Assembly: GCA_039811765.1 (NCBI GenBank)
Contig: JBDHZF010000001.1
Span: forward strand, 1-64,000
Length of the DNA stretch: 64,000 nt
Direction: 5' to 3'
From: JAGQUL01 sp039811765
GTDB taxonomy: Bacteria; Actinomycetota; Thermoleophilia; Gaiellales; SKUG01
Below, one piece after another: positions 35,880 to 44,401 of this stretch. Every line of letters begins with the position of its first letter. The first letter of the stretch is position 1. The position numbers were made by a program, and so were the translations under genes. The notes beneath the pieces were generated by a model. It was given only the letters and a program-made list of their open reading frames with translations, had not been told where the DNA came from and did not search any database.

Positions 35880-36811
35880 TGCGACGGCGTCGCCGACGCG
35901 GCCGAGGCATTCCGACCGCCGCGCTCGTCGCCGGCGTGGTCGTCGCCCTCGGCGCTTCGGCGTGGCTGTTCATTGCGCAAGGCAGCGACGATTCGGACGC
36001 GAAGCGCGAGCACAACCAAACTGAAGCGGGCGAGCAGAAGGACCAGGCCGACAGCGTGCTGGAGCTGCCGAAAGACGACACGCCATCGGGCGATCGCCTG
36101 GATCCCGACGCGGTTCGCAACGGTTCGCGGGGCGAGGACGACGACGCGAACGAGGACGACGCGGGCGTCGATGCCGACGGCGGCGCGAGTCCGGCCCTGC
36201 TGCAGCACCTTCGCGGCACGCGGGTCGCGCTTGCGAACGCCGCCGCGGCTGGCGCGGGCGACGAGGACAGGATATTGCGCATCGGCGCGACGCGCGTGGC
36301 CTGCGCTGCCGCGACCGATCCTGTGCGCGCACGCGCGCAAGAACAGTTGACCGCCGAACTCGCACGCCAACTCGCCGCCGCCGGCGCGACGGTCACGCGC
36401 GCGGACGATCGTCCGTCGTGCGTGGACGCGCGATCGACGAGCTTGGCGAAGGCCGAGTACGGGATCGTCGTCGGCGACGCGGATGCTCGACGCGTGCTGC
36501 CGGCGACCGGCGCGAACGCAAACGCTGCGCCAACGCCAGGCTCGAGGAGCCTCGCGAACGAGATCGCAGGCTGGCTTGGCCTCGACGGCTCCACGATTGC
36601 GGCAACCTCCGCCGCTCGACAACACGTTGCGAGCGTTGCGGCGATCACGACGACGAACGCAGCGTCGATTGCGCTCGTCGAGGTCTCGTCCTCCGACTTG
36701 CAGGCCACCGCCGCGAAGGAGACGGCCGCGTCGATCGTCGCCGCGATCGCGAGCGCCGCGACGCACGCTATTGCGCCGCAGCCTCGCCCCACGGATGGTG
36801 CGCGACCGTGA
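35879..36811 (+). CDS. Membrane-anchored protein with a degenerate N-acetylmuramoyl-L-alanine amidase-like domain
   Basis: 310 residues. A basic N-terminus (MRRRRRRGRG) and one membrane helix at about 11-33 are followed by an acidic linker (EDDDANEDDAGVDADGG). Residues about 120-305 follow the order of Amidase_3 enzymes: a stretch where the GHGG zinc motif should be (RIGATRVACAAATD), the helix and strand QEQLTAELARQLAAAGATVTRADD, then VDARSTSLAKAEYGIVVGDAD where HaN should be, and ASIALVEVSSSDLQATAAKE matching LVExGFxSN. The zinc-binding histidines and glutamate are missing, so it is probably non-catalytic. This relation is my reading of the pattern, not a search result. Co-translated with Rrf2. 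Confidence 0.6.
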   Translation: MRRRRRRGRGIPTAALVAGVVVALGASAWLFIAQGSDDSDAKREHNQTEAGEQKDQADSVLELPKDDTPSGDRLDPDAVRNGSRGEDDDANEDDAGVDADGGASPALLQHLRGTRVALANAAAAGAGDEDRILRIGATRVACAAATDPVRARAQEQLTAELARQLAAAGATVTRADDRPSCVDARSTSLAKAEYGIVVGDADARRVLPATGANANAAPTPGSRSLANEIAGWLGLDGSTIAATSAARQHVASVAAITTTNAASIALVEVSSSDLQATAAKETAASIVAAIASAATHAIAPQPRPTDGARP

Positions 36812-38168
36812 CGACCCGCTCACCTTCGGGACCGTCCGGCAGGTAGACCCGAAAGGACGCGCCGGTGCCGGCGCGATTGCCGTCGCGGTCGCCTTGGTGA
36901 CGCTCCTCCACCCAGGCACGTCCACCGTGCAAGCGCGCGAATCGATCCACGAGCGACAGCCCGATGCCCGTGCCGGGTTTGTGGCCGCTCGTCAACGCCC
37001 CGCGCTCGAACGGCGCGAAGATCGTTCCGCGATATTGAATCGGCACTCCGGGACCCTCGTCGTCCACGCGCAGCAAGATTCCGTCATCCACTCGTTCCAG
37101 ATGGATCTCGACCGTGGACGATGCCGGCGAGTACTTGAGCGCGTTGCCCACGAGGTTGTCGATGACGCGCTCGACCTTCCCCGCGTCGACGATTCCGATC
37201 GCATGCTCCTGATCCACGACGAGCGACCGACCGGTTGCTTCGGCGGCTCGATGCGCGCAGGCGCGCGCGAGTTCGGCGACATCGACGCGCGCACGTTCGA
37301 TCGACACGCTCCCACGCCCCATCCGCTCGATGTCGAGCAGGTCCTCGAGCAACCGTTCCAACCGATGCGATTCCTCCACGACGTGATCCAGCATCACGCG
37401 CGCCTCAGGCGCGAGTCCGGGCGAGAAGTCGCGAATCGTCACCGAGAAGCCCAAGATCGAGGTGAGGGGCGTGCGCAGCTCGTGCGACACCGCGGCGAGG
37501 AACGTGGAACGAAGCTCGTCGAGCGATCGAAGCGCCGCGGCGGCCTCTTGCTCCGCACGCAGCGCGAGCAACAGCCGCGCGTGTTCGCGACGGGCGCGCT
37601 CGGCCATCCACCCGGCGACGCACGCGATCAGGAACCCCACGCCCACGCGGAAGGAGATCGAGGTCCAGTAGAACCCGAACTCGAATCGGTCCGAAGCCCA
37701 CGCGTCTCGAAGCGCGTACGACACGCCGACCACGCCCATCGTGATCAGCGACCCACGAATGCCGTATCGATACGCGCCCTCGACCACTGCGACGTACCCG
37801 ACCACGAAGATCGCCGTGTAGACGTCGAACGAGAAGACCCAAATCAGCGCGATCGCGAACGCCGTGTCCGCAGCCAACGCGAACGCGCCCACCCAGCCGC
37901 GCCCCTCGTACGCCTGCTCGGTGCCTCGCTCGCGCATCCATGCGACCGTGATCACGATCGAGCACGCCGTGATCGTTGCGATGACGGTCCATGCCGCGGC
38001 GCGATACCCCGCCGGGTACGGCAGGTAGAACGTGGCGACCTGAACGGCGGCGAAGACGATCGCGACCCACCGGATCGCGACCATCACCCCTTCCGCGTCC
38101 ACCCGCTTCACATCGGCACGAAGTTCCACGTTCACATCGTACGTCGCCAAGGCGCACGGAGCCAGCAT
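36768..38168 (-). CDS. Membrane sensor histidine kinase (orphan)
   Basis: 466 residues. About six membrane helices in residues 30-195, then a coiled linker rich in Ala/Arg/Glu. The dimerisation domain has H229 in AAVSHELRTPLTSILGF. The ATPase domain has the N-box VIDNLVGNALKYSP, G1 VDDEGPGVP, F-box FAPFERG and G2 GTGIGLSLVDRF. No receiver gene is adjacent, so its partner is elsewhere; the HTH-receiver at 2285 is a conceivable partner but 35 kb away. ATG 38168 has AAAGGA upstream; Met29 is an alternative. The 3' end overlaps the convergent amidase-like gene by 44 bp. The 108-bp repeat lies in its promoter region. Confidence 0.9.
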   Translation of the reverse strand: MLAPCALATYDVNVELRADVKRVDAEGVMVAIRWVAIVFAAVQVATFYLPYPAGYRAAAWTVIATITACSIVITVAWMRERGTEQAYEGRGWVGAFALAADTAFAIALIWVFSFDVYTAIFVVGYVAVVEGAYRYGIRGSLITMGVVGVSYALRDAWASDRFEFGFYWTSISFRVGVGFLIACVAGWMAERARREHARLLLALRAEQEAAAALRSLDELRSTFLAAVSHELRTPLTSILGFSVTIRDFSPGLAPEARVMLDHVVEESHRLERLLEDLLDIERMGRGSVSIERARVDVAELARACAHRAAEATGRSLVVDQEHAIGIVDAGKVERVIDNLVGNALKYSPASSTVEIHLERVDDGILLRVDDEGPGVPIQYRGTIFAPFERGALTSGHKPGTGIGLSLVDRFARLHGGRAWVEERHQGDRDGNRAGTGASFRVYLPDGPEGERVVTVAHHPWGEAAAQ

Positions 38169-38207
38169 TCGAACGAATCCTTTGCAGCATCTCGCAGTCC
38201 TTTCGCA

Positions 38208-38315
38208 CTAGAGGACGTGGCAGAAGTCCCCGTGGATGGCGGGCGAGCGGCCCGGCGAAGCGAGCGCCGTCCAGGCGCCGACTGACGCCGCGCGGATTTC
38301 TGCCACGTCCGCTAG
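38208..38315. repeat. 108-bp inverted-repeat element between divergent genes
   Basis: The 22-nt ends (38208-38229 and 38294-38315) are inverted copies with two mismatches, both bounded by CTAG, around a GC-rich centre. A half copy lies at 31343-31381. It sits between the histidine kinase and isocitrate dehydrogenase start codons, so it is transcribed or blocks read-through there. No coding capacity. Confidence 0.8.
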
Positions 38316-38371
38316 CGAATCGCACGACAACCAAATCGTTCCATTCGCGCGGATCTGAGATATTGCGTCGC

Positions 38372-39862
38372 ATGACACAGCCCGACGCCGTTTCGCAGCA
38401 CGCCCCGTCCTCCGCCACGTCCACTGCGATCAGCGTGATGCACGGGGACGGCATCGGCCCGGAGGTCGTCTCGGCTGCGCTGCGGCTCATGCAGGAAGCC
38501 GGGGCCAAACTGGACGTCGAAGCGTGCCGCGCGGGAGCGCAGGTGTTTCGCGAGGGCAATTCCACCGGCGTGCCGCAGGAAACGATCGATTCCATCACCC
38601 GAACGGGCGTGGCGCTCAAGGGGCCGCTGGAGACGCCGATCGGCTACGGCGAAAAGAGTGCGAACGTCACGTTGCGCAAGCTGTTCGAGACGTACGGCAA
38701 CATTCGCCCGGCCCGTGAGATTCCCGGGCTCGCCACGCCGTACGCCGGCCGCGGCGTGGACCTCGTCATCGTTCGCGAGAACCTCGAAGATCTATACGCG
38801 GGCGTGGAGCACATGCAAACGCCGGGCATCTGCGTCTCGCTGAAGATCATCACGCACCACGGAAGCGAGAAGATCTCGCGCCTCGCGTTCGAGTACGCGC
38901 GCGCGACGGGTCGCAAAACCGTCACGTGCGCCACGAAGGCGAACATCATGAAGCTGGGCGAGGGGATGTTCAGCCGCACGTTCGACGAGGTGGCAGCGGA
39001 CTACCCGGACGTCGAGGCGCGCCAGATCCTCGTCGACAATTGCGCGCACCAGCTGGTGATGCATCCCGAGCAGTTCGACGTGATCGTCACCACGAACATG
39101 AACGGCGACATCCTCAGCGATCTCACGAGCGGCCTGGTGGGCGGCTTGGGCTTCGCGCCGAGCGCGAACATCGGCTCGGAGACGGCGATGTTCGAGGCTG
39201 TGCATGGCTCCGCGCCGGACATCGCGGGCAAGGACATCGCGAACCCGTCCGCGCTGATGTTCAGCTCGGCGATGATGTTGCGACACATGGGCCAGCCGGA
39301 CGCGGCCGACGTGATCGAGGACGCGCTGCTGTTCACGCTCGAAGAAGGACGCTTCCTGACCGGCGACATCGCGCGCGACCATGAAGCCGTGGGCACGACG
39401 GCGTTCACCAACGCGGTGATCGACAACCTCGGCAAGCAGCCCACGGTAGGCGAACGCCGAACCTCGAAGCCGCTCGTGATGCCGCACAGCAGCTGGCGAC
39501 CGGAGTTCGTGCGCGCGAAGGTCACCGAGGTCGTGGGCATGGAGGTGCTGCTCGAAAAAGAGGACATGAGCGCGAACGAGGTGGGGCATCTCGTGGAGCG
39601 CTGCGTCGAGGGCAGCCCGCTGAAGCTGGCGCTCATCTCCAGCCGAGGCAACAAGGTGTACCCCGGCGATCCGGACGACGTGGAGATGATCGAGACGTGG
39701 CGCGCGCGATTCGTGCGAGTCGACGATTCGCAGTCCGTGACCGACGAGCAGATCTTCCGCGTGGTGAGCTGCCTGGGCGAGAACTTCCGCTGGTCCAACC
39801 TGCAGAAGCTGCTGATGTTCGACGGTGAGCTCGGCTACACCAAGGTCAGCGGCGAGGCCTGA
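38372..39862 (+). CDS. icd: Isocitrate dehydrogenase (NADP-type, Thermus-like long form)
   Basis: Oxidative decarboxylation of isocitrate to 2-oxoglutarate in the TCA cycle. 496 residues, the same length as the Thermus thermophilus enzyme, which has a C-terminal extension of about 140 residues beyond the E. coli or IMDH-type core. Core motifs: VMHGDGIGPEVV, ENLEDLYAGVEH, TKANIMKLGEGMF, NMNGDILSDL and AVHGSAPDIAGKDIANP. The C-terminal part (SWRPEFVRAKVTEVVG to ELGYTKVSGEA) is the extension. ATG 38372 lacks a good ribosome site, and GATATT lies 7 nt upstream, so the message may be leaderless. Cofactor preference is inferred from family resemblance. Confidence 0.93.
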   Translation: MTQPDAVSQHAPSSATSTAISVMHGDGIGPEVVSAALRLMQEAGAKLDVEACRAGAQVFREGNSTGVPQETIDSITRTGVALKGPLETPIGYGEKSANVTLRKLFETYGNIRPAREIPGLATPYAGRGVDLVIVRENLEDLYAGVEHMQTPGICVSLKIITHHGSEKISRLAFEYARATGRKTVTCATKANIMKLGEGMFSRTFDEVAADYPDVEARQILVDNCAHQLVMHPEQFDVIVTTNMNGDILSDLTSGLVGGLGFAPSANIGSETAMFEAVHGSAPDIAGKDIANPSALMFSSAMMLRHMGQPDAADVIEDALLFTLEEGRFLTGDIARDHEAVGTTAFTNAVIDNLGKQPTVGERRTSKPLVMPHSSWRPEFVRAKVTEVVGMEVLLEKEDMSANEVGHLVERCVEGSPLKLALISSRGNKVYPGDPDDVEMIETWRARFVRVDDSQSVTDEQIFRVVSCLGENFRWSNLQKLLMFDGELGYTKVSGEA

Positions 39863-39908
39863 CGGGGCGCAGAGCCAGCATCATTCCCGCCATTTCCCAT
39901 CGGAATGG

Positions 39909-39914
39909 TAGACT
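39909..39914 (+). promoter_or_regulatory. -10 box, leaderless start of EgtD-family gene
   Basis: TAGACT ends 6 nt before ATG 39921, in a sequence without a ribosome site. Transcription would start at the A of the start codon. Confidence 0.5.
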
Positions 39915-39920
39915 TTTGGC

Positions 39921-40898
39921 ATGGCGCCCATGCTCACAACACCAGCGACGACGATTCGACGACACGTCACCGACGAGCAGCTGCACGCTCGCTTGCTGGA
40001 CGAGGTGCGGACCGGTCTGGTGTCAGAAGCGCCGTGGCTGCCCACGCGACTGCTCTACCTCGGGCTGGGCGGGCGCCGCTTCGAGGCTGTCGCCGGCGAT
40101 CCGCGATACCGACTCGCGCGCCGCGAACAGGCGCTGCTTCGACGGCACGCGCGCACGATCATGCAGCTCGCGGATTGCAGCCATGTCCTGGAGCTGGGCG
40201 GCGGAGCGTCCGAGAAGCTCGCGACGCTGGTCGCGTCGACCGACGCCCCGCTAACAGTTACCGCGGTGGACGTGGACGAGCCGGGAGTGGTGCGGGGACT
40301 GGACATGCTCGCGACATCGCACTCACACGTACGCGACACCGAAGCGATCATCGGCGACATGCTCGACGATTCACACGAGTTGCCGCGACACGGTCGACGC
40401 TTGGCGGCGCTGCTCGGCAGCACGCTCGGCAACTTCGACGAGCAAGAGCGAACCGTGCTCCTGCGTTCGGTCGCCAGCAGCAGCGAGTCGGGCGATGCGC
40501 TGCTGCTCGGATTGGACGTGAACGGCCGCGGGTTCGACCAGTTCTTCGCGTACTCGAGCGACGCGATCTCGAACTTCAATCGCGAAGCGTTCACCACGCT
40601 TGGCGCGCTGCTCGCCGAACCGCTGACGCGCGACGACGTCGACCACCGCGTGGAATGGAGCGACGTCGAACGCGCGGTGCGCGTGCAGCTCGTGCCGCGA
40701 CACACGATCGAGCTGACGAATCCGGCCCTCGGCGATTCGATCACGATTCGCGCTGGCGTGCCGATCACAACCGCCGTCAGCCGCAAGCCACGCCCGGACA
40801 CGCTGGACCGCGAGCTTGCCGCCGCTGGATTCGACCGCACGACCTGGTGGTTCGACGACTCAACGCTGCATGCCGTGGTGCTGGCGCGAAGTGGCTAA
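39921..40898 (+). CDS. EgtD-family SAM-dependent methyltransferase (substrate uncertain)
   Basis: 325 residues of the histidine-type methyltransferase fold (Methyltransf_33, which includes EgtD of ergothioneine synthesis). SAM-binding motif VLELGGGASEKLATL, then TAVDVDEPG, and the diagnostic LLGSTLGNFDEQER. It differs from true EgtD: the PEYYPTRxE region reads DPRYRLARREQALL, and near the end ITTAVSRKPRPDTLDRELAAAGF has alanine where EgtD has the histidine-binding Glu of an xExSxK motif. No egtB, egtA, egtC or egtE is nearby. It may therefore methylate another amine. Its 3' end overlaps the convergent FAD/NAD(P) gene by 39 bp, at the edge of the sulfur cluster. Confidence 0.8.
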   Translation: MAPMLTTPATTIRRHVTDEQLHARLLDEVRTGLVSEAPWLPTRLLYLGLGGRRFEAVAGDPRYRLARREQALLRRHARTIMQLADCSHVLELGGGASEKLATLVASTDAPLTVTAVDVDEPGVVRGLDMLATSHSHVRDTEAIIGDMLDDSHELPRHGRRLAALLGSTLGNFDEQERTVLLRSVASSSESGDALLLGLDVNGRGFDQFFAYSSDAISNFNREAFTTLGALLAEPLTRDDVDHRVEWSDVERAVRVQLVPRHTIELTNPALGDSITIRAGVPITTAVSRKPRPDTLDRELAAAGFDRTTWWFDDSTLHAVVLARSG

Positions 40899-42191
40899 GG
40901 CGTTCGCCACGATCGCGGCTTGATCGCGCAGCTCCACCACCGCGGTGGTCTCCAGCAGCTCGCCGCGCCGCAGCGCGCCGATGACGTAGATCGAGGGGGA
41001 ATCCTCGGCTCTCCGACCAACGGGCGGCGTCAGCCGGCCATCGACGTCCGCGCGCACGCCGATTCGCAGCGCGTCCGGTTCGGCGAGGCGGCGTTGGAGC
41101 AGCGACCGCACGAAAGGATCGGCGTGGTCGAGGATCGACGTGCCGAACCCGGTGCAATTGATCACTCGATCGGCCTCGGCGATCGCGTCCTCGACAGGGC
41201 CAGACCAGCGTCGCAACCGCCCGTCCTGTTCGAGCTGGGCGACACGCTGCGCGATCGCCGGCGCCATGCGATGGCGGATGCACTCCCACGCGCGATCGTA
41301 GTGGTCGAAGAACCGCTGCTGTTCGGCTGGAGGGAGCGCGCGCCACAGACTCTGTGTTCGCGGACGCAGCGCGTCGACCACGTCTCGCCAGTCGAGCCCG
41401 ACGATCTCGGCGCGCGAGACTGACCGGTCGAAGGCCGCGGCGTAGGCGTCGGCGGTCGCGTCGACGGTGTCGAACGCGCTCAAGTCCACGTCCGCGGGTC
41501 GACCCGGCTCGACGAGGTGCGCGCGTGGCGCCAAGCCAGTGCGAGAGACGGTGAGCACCGTCGCGGCGGGATCGACGGTGCAGGTGGTGAGCGCGAGGTC
41601 GACTGCGGTGAGTCCCATGCCGATAAGCAGCGTCGTGGCGCCCACGGGAACCGCTGTCAACGCTTCGGCAGACCACGGATCGTCGATTCCGCGGTCGCCA
41701 GCCAGCTCGCGTATCGAATCAGGCAAGCGGGACGGCGCGGGCCCGATCGCAACCACGACGTGATCGGCGACGATCGTGGATTCGTCGTCCAGCTGGACCT
41801 CCAACCGCTCGGGTCGGCGAATGCCGATCGCGCGCGCGCGACGATGCTCGACGGATCGACCGCGTTCGCGCATGCGCTCGATCGCGTCGCTTGCGACATC
41901 GGCGAGGTAGTCGCCGTAGCGGGCACGCGGCTGGAACTGCGCGGACGTCGAGTCGACACCGTGCTCGCGCAGCCAGCGCACGAATCCATCCGGATCGTTG
42001 GCTGATGCGCCCAGCACGCCCGCGCGCACGTTGAGCAGGTGTTGCGGATCAGGCGTCGAGTACGCGCCGCCCGGGCCGATGCGCGACGCGGGCTCGATCA
42101 CCGTCACGTCCGCAGCGGTGTCTCGCGCCGCCAGCTCGGCGAGCAGAAACGCGGCGGCGCACCCACCGCCCACGATCGCGATCTTCGTCAT
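40860..42191 (-). CDS. FAD/NAD(P)-binding oxidoreductase (NAD_binding_9 type)
   Basis: 443 residues. N-terminal Rossmann motif MTKIAIVGGGCAAAFLLAELA with a double cysteine-free GxGxxG-like site, then GGAYSTPDPQHLLNVRAGVLG, a hallmark of the FAD-NAD(P)-binding family PF13454. A second nucleotide-binding segment is TTLLIGMGLTAVDLAL, and the end has DSPSIYVIGALRRGELLETTAV. The reaction is unknown for the family. It overlaps the sulfurtransferase stop by 4 nt (ATGA) and is the third gene of the operon starting with the persulfide dioxygenase, so a sulfane-sulfur or sulfite redox step is a reasonable inference. Confidence 0.85.
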   Translation of the reverse strand: MTKIAIVGGGCAAAFLLAELAARDTAADVTVIEPASRIGPGGAYSTPDPQHLLNVRAGVLGASANDPDGFVRWLREHGVDSTSAQFQPRARYGDYLADVASDAIERMRERGRSVEHRRARAIGIRRPERLEVQLDDESTIVADHVVVAIGPAPSRLPDSIRELAGDRGIDDPWSAEALTAVPVGATTLLIGMGLTAVDLALTTCTVDPAATVLTVSRTGLAPRAHLVEPGRPADVDLSAFDTVDATADAYAAAFDRSVSRAEIVGLDWRDVVDALRPRTQSLWRALPPAEQQRFFDHYDRAWECIRHRMAPAIAQRVAQLEQDGRLRRWSGPVEDAIAEADRVINCTGFGTSILDHADPFVRSLLQRRLAEPDALRIGVRADVDGRLTPPVGRRAEDSPSIYVIGALRRGELLETTAVVELRDQAAIVANALATSRQHHGMQR

Positions 42192-43024
42192 GCCGTCCCC
42201 ATTTCGATCGGCGCGCCGACCAAGTTGCTCCACTCGATCCACGAGCCATCGTAGTGTCGCACGTCGTCCAACCCGAGCAGCTCGGAGAGCACGAACCATC
42301 CATGCGCCGCGCGCTCGCCGATCCGGCCGTACGTGATCACCGGTTCGCTGCCGGTGACGCCCGCTCGCGCGTAGAGCTCGCGCAGCTCGTCCACGGGCCG
42401 GAACGCGCCGTCCTCGGTGAGCGTGCAGCGCCACGGCACGTTCACCGCGCCGGGGATGCGTCCTGCTCGCGCCGACCCCTCGCCGGGGAATCCGGCAACG
42501 TGTGCCACCGATCCTCCGTACTCGGCGGCGCTGCGCACGTCCACGAGCGGGCCGAGCGCGCGATCGACGAAGCGCGCCACATCCTCGCGATTGGCTCGAA
42601 TCACAGAATCGTCACGCTCCCTCAGGGCGAACGTTCGCTCGATGCGATTCGGCTCGGACTCGTCGAGCGGTCGATCCTGCGCGATCCACAGCTCGCGTCC
42701 ACCATCGAGCAAGCGGAGGTTCGGCGCGCCGAACAGTCGAAGCACCCAAAACGCCCATGCGGCACGGCAGTTGTGCGAGTCCCCATAGAGCACGATCGTC
42801 GATTCCGAATCGACTCCCATGGAACCGAGCAGCCGCTCCATTCGCGCTCGATCGGGAAGGTCGCGCACGACAGGATCGGCGAGATCGCGCGCGCTGTCGA
42901 TGCGATGAGATCCCGGCACATGTCCTTGGTCGTATGCGTCGTGGCGCTCGTCGACTTCGATCACGACGACGTTCGGGTCGTCGATGTGTCGCTCGAGCCA
43001 CGATGCGTCGACGACTGGCTTCAT
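42188..43024 (-). CDS. SseA-like two-domain sulfurtransferase lacking the catalytic cysteine
   Basis: 278 residues, two rhodanese domains as in thiosulfate and 3-mercaptopyruvate sulfurtransferases. Domain one has IVLYGDSHNCRAAWAFWVLR; domain two has LVDVRSAAEYGG, AGRIPGAVNVPW and the loop ITYGRIGERAAHGWFVL, ending YDGSWIEWSNL. In active relatives the loop reads YCRIGER with the persulfide-carrying cysteine; here residue 233 is glycine (GGC codon at 42326-42328, one base from TGC). C86 in the N-terminal loop (usually Trp/Tyr there) is the only nearby thiol. So it is either inactive, uses C86, or has a binding role. It starts 3 nt after the CstB-like gene and overlaps the FAD gene. Confidence 0.9.
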   Translation of the reverse strand: MKPVVDASWLERHIDDPNVVVIEVDERHDAYDQGHVPGSHRIDSARDLADPVVRDLPDRARMERLLGSMGVDSESTIVLYGDSHNCRAAWAFWVLRLFGAPNLRLLDGGRELWIAQDRPLDESEPNRIERTFALRERDDSVIRANREDVARFVDRALGPLVDVRSAAEYGGSVAHVAGFPGEGSARAGRIPGAVNVPWRCTLTEDGAFRPVDELRELYARAGVTGSEPVITYGRIGERAAHGWFVLSELLGLDDVRHYDGSWIEWSNLVGAPIEMGTA

Positions 43025-43027
43025 CGA

Positions 43028-44359
43028 TCAGGCGATCGACGCAGGCACGAGCAACTCGAATGCCGAGCCTTCGATCGCGCGAGCGTCGATCCCAGCACGA
43101 CGAAGCGCGCTGGCCACAACGCGAGCGCGGTACCCGGAGACGCACGCGAGGGCGAGCGGCCCGTCGGGCGCGAGGGACGGATCGCCAAGCAGCAACGAAC
43201 CGGGGATCGCAACGGCGCCGGGCATCGGCTGTTCGCGCACCTCAGCGGGATTGCGAACGTCCACGAGCGTGCGTCGCCCTTCGCGAACGTCGGAGACGAG
43301 GTCGCCTTCGGTCGGCGCGCCAACGGCGGGTTCGGTCGCGAGCTCGGACGCCGCGACCCATCCGGCGGCGCCTGGCTCGAACACGTCGAGCAGCATCGCA
43401 TTCGCGTCGTTGGCGCGATCGGCATCGTCGGCGACGAGGATCACGCGCGGCGCGCCGTGCGCGGCCATGCCGGCCCACACCGTGAACGCCGGACCGGGCG
43501 GCAGCTCGATCGCCCCCGCCGCGAGCGGATAGTCGGCGCTCCGGTCGCGCACGTCGAGCAAGACGTCGTCGTCGCGCAGGTCCCCTGGGGCGAGGCACGG
43601 CGCGTCGAATCGCTCCACGGGCGCGACGCCGCGCATGTTCGCTGCGCGCGTGGTGGGCCAGAACTTTGGAACGGGTGGCAACCCGGCTCTATCGAGCCAG
43701 TCCTCGATCCCCAGATCGCGTGCGCGAAGCATCGACGCGATCGCCTGGTTGGCGGATCGCTGCTCGCCGATGGTCGTGCTCGTGCCGGGCGCGATCGCTC
43801 CGGCGCAGAGCGAGCCCGCGACGTGGGTGGGCAGCACGAGCACGTCGTCGTCCTCAGCCTCGACGAGATCGAGGATCGTCGAGGCGAGCGCGGTCGCGTG
43901 GCGACCGACTCGTTCCGGGCCGCCAAGCAGATCCGGTCGACCCACGTCGCCCACGAGCAGGCTGCCGCCGCTGAGGATCGCGATCGTCTCGCCGTCGCGC
44001 ACGCGAACCGCGGTGTGCTCGGGGGTGTGACCGGGCGTGTGCAGCAGCGTGACCTCGACGGTCGGACCGAGTTCCAGGACGTGGCCGTCGCGGGTTGGAA
44101 TCGCGTCATAGCCGACGGTCGAGCCGATCGGCGCCAGCGCGGTCGCGCCCAGGGCGATCAGCGCGGACAATCCGGAGAGGTAGTCGTTGTGCCCGTGCGT
44201 GTCGAGGACCCACGCGATCGTGGAGCGCTGCTTCGCCGCCGCCTCGAGCAGCGTGGACACGTCGCGGGGCGGATCGACCACCATGGAAATTCGCGTCTCG
44301 GGATCGGTCACGAGGTACGAGGCGTGGCCGAGCTGGGGATTGTGGAACTGCTCGATCAT
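43028..44359 (-). CDS. CstB-like persulfide dioxygenase-rhodanese fusion
   Basis: 443 residues, the size and order of CstB: metallo-beta-lactamase persulfide dioxygenase, inactive rhodanese, active rhodanese. The metal site is TH55-G-H57-N-D59-Y with HTPGHTPEH, VGDVGRPDLLG and LPTHVAGSLC downstream. The middle rhodanese (about 265-350) has no cysteine in its loop (VILVADDADRAND). The C-terminal one has C406 in ACVSGYRARVVAS. The enzyme oxidises low-molecular-weight persulfides to sulfite and can form thiosulfate. ATG 44359 has a perfect AAGGAGG. It heads the operon with the Cys-less sulfurtransferase and the FAD protein, and faces a cysteine desulfurase across overlapping promoters. Confidence 0.92.
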   Translation of the reverse strand: MIEQFHNPQLGHASYLVTDPETRISMVVDPPRDVSTLLEAAAKQRSTIAWVLDTHGHNDYLSGLSALIALGATALAPIGSTVGYDAIPTRDGHVLELGPTVEVTLLHTPGHTPEHTAVRVRDGETIAILSGGSLLVGDVGRPDLLGGPERVGRHATALASTILDLVEAEDDDVLVLPTHVAGSLCAGAIAPGTSTTIGEQRSANQAIASMLRARDLGIEDWLDRAGLPPVPKFWPTTRAANMRGVAPVERFDAPCLAPGDLRDDDVLLDVRDRSADYPLAAGAIELPPGPAFTVWAGMAAHGAPRVILVADDADRANDANAMLLDVFEPGAAGWVAASELATEPAVGAPTEGDLVSDVREGRRTLVDVRNPAEVREQPMPGAVAIPGSLLLGDPSLAPDGPLALACVSGYRARVVASALRRAGIDARAIEGSAFELLVPASIA

Positions 44360-44384
44360 GGCGAAATCCTCCTTGCCTTCTTTT

Positions 44385-44401
44385 CCTACCTGTTTAGTAG
44401 G
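44385..44401. promoter_or_regulatory. Dyad CCTAC-N7-GTAGG in the cstB/desulfurase promoter
   Basis: CCTAC (44385-44389) and GTAGG (44397-44401) flank CTGTTTA. The dyad covers the predicted start site of the CstB-like gene and touches the -10 boxes of both divergent promoters, so one repressor could close both. A persulfide sensor such as CstR/CsoR is a natural candidate but none is in the window. Confidence 0.5.

Noticed and set aside
38372..39862. Isopropylmalate or tartrate dehydrogenase
   Set aside because: Core motifs are shared across the family, but the 496-residue length and C-terminal extension match the Thermus-type isocitrate dehydrogenase.
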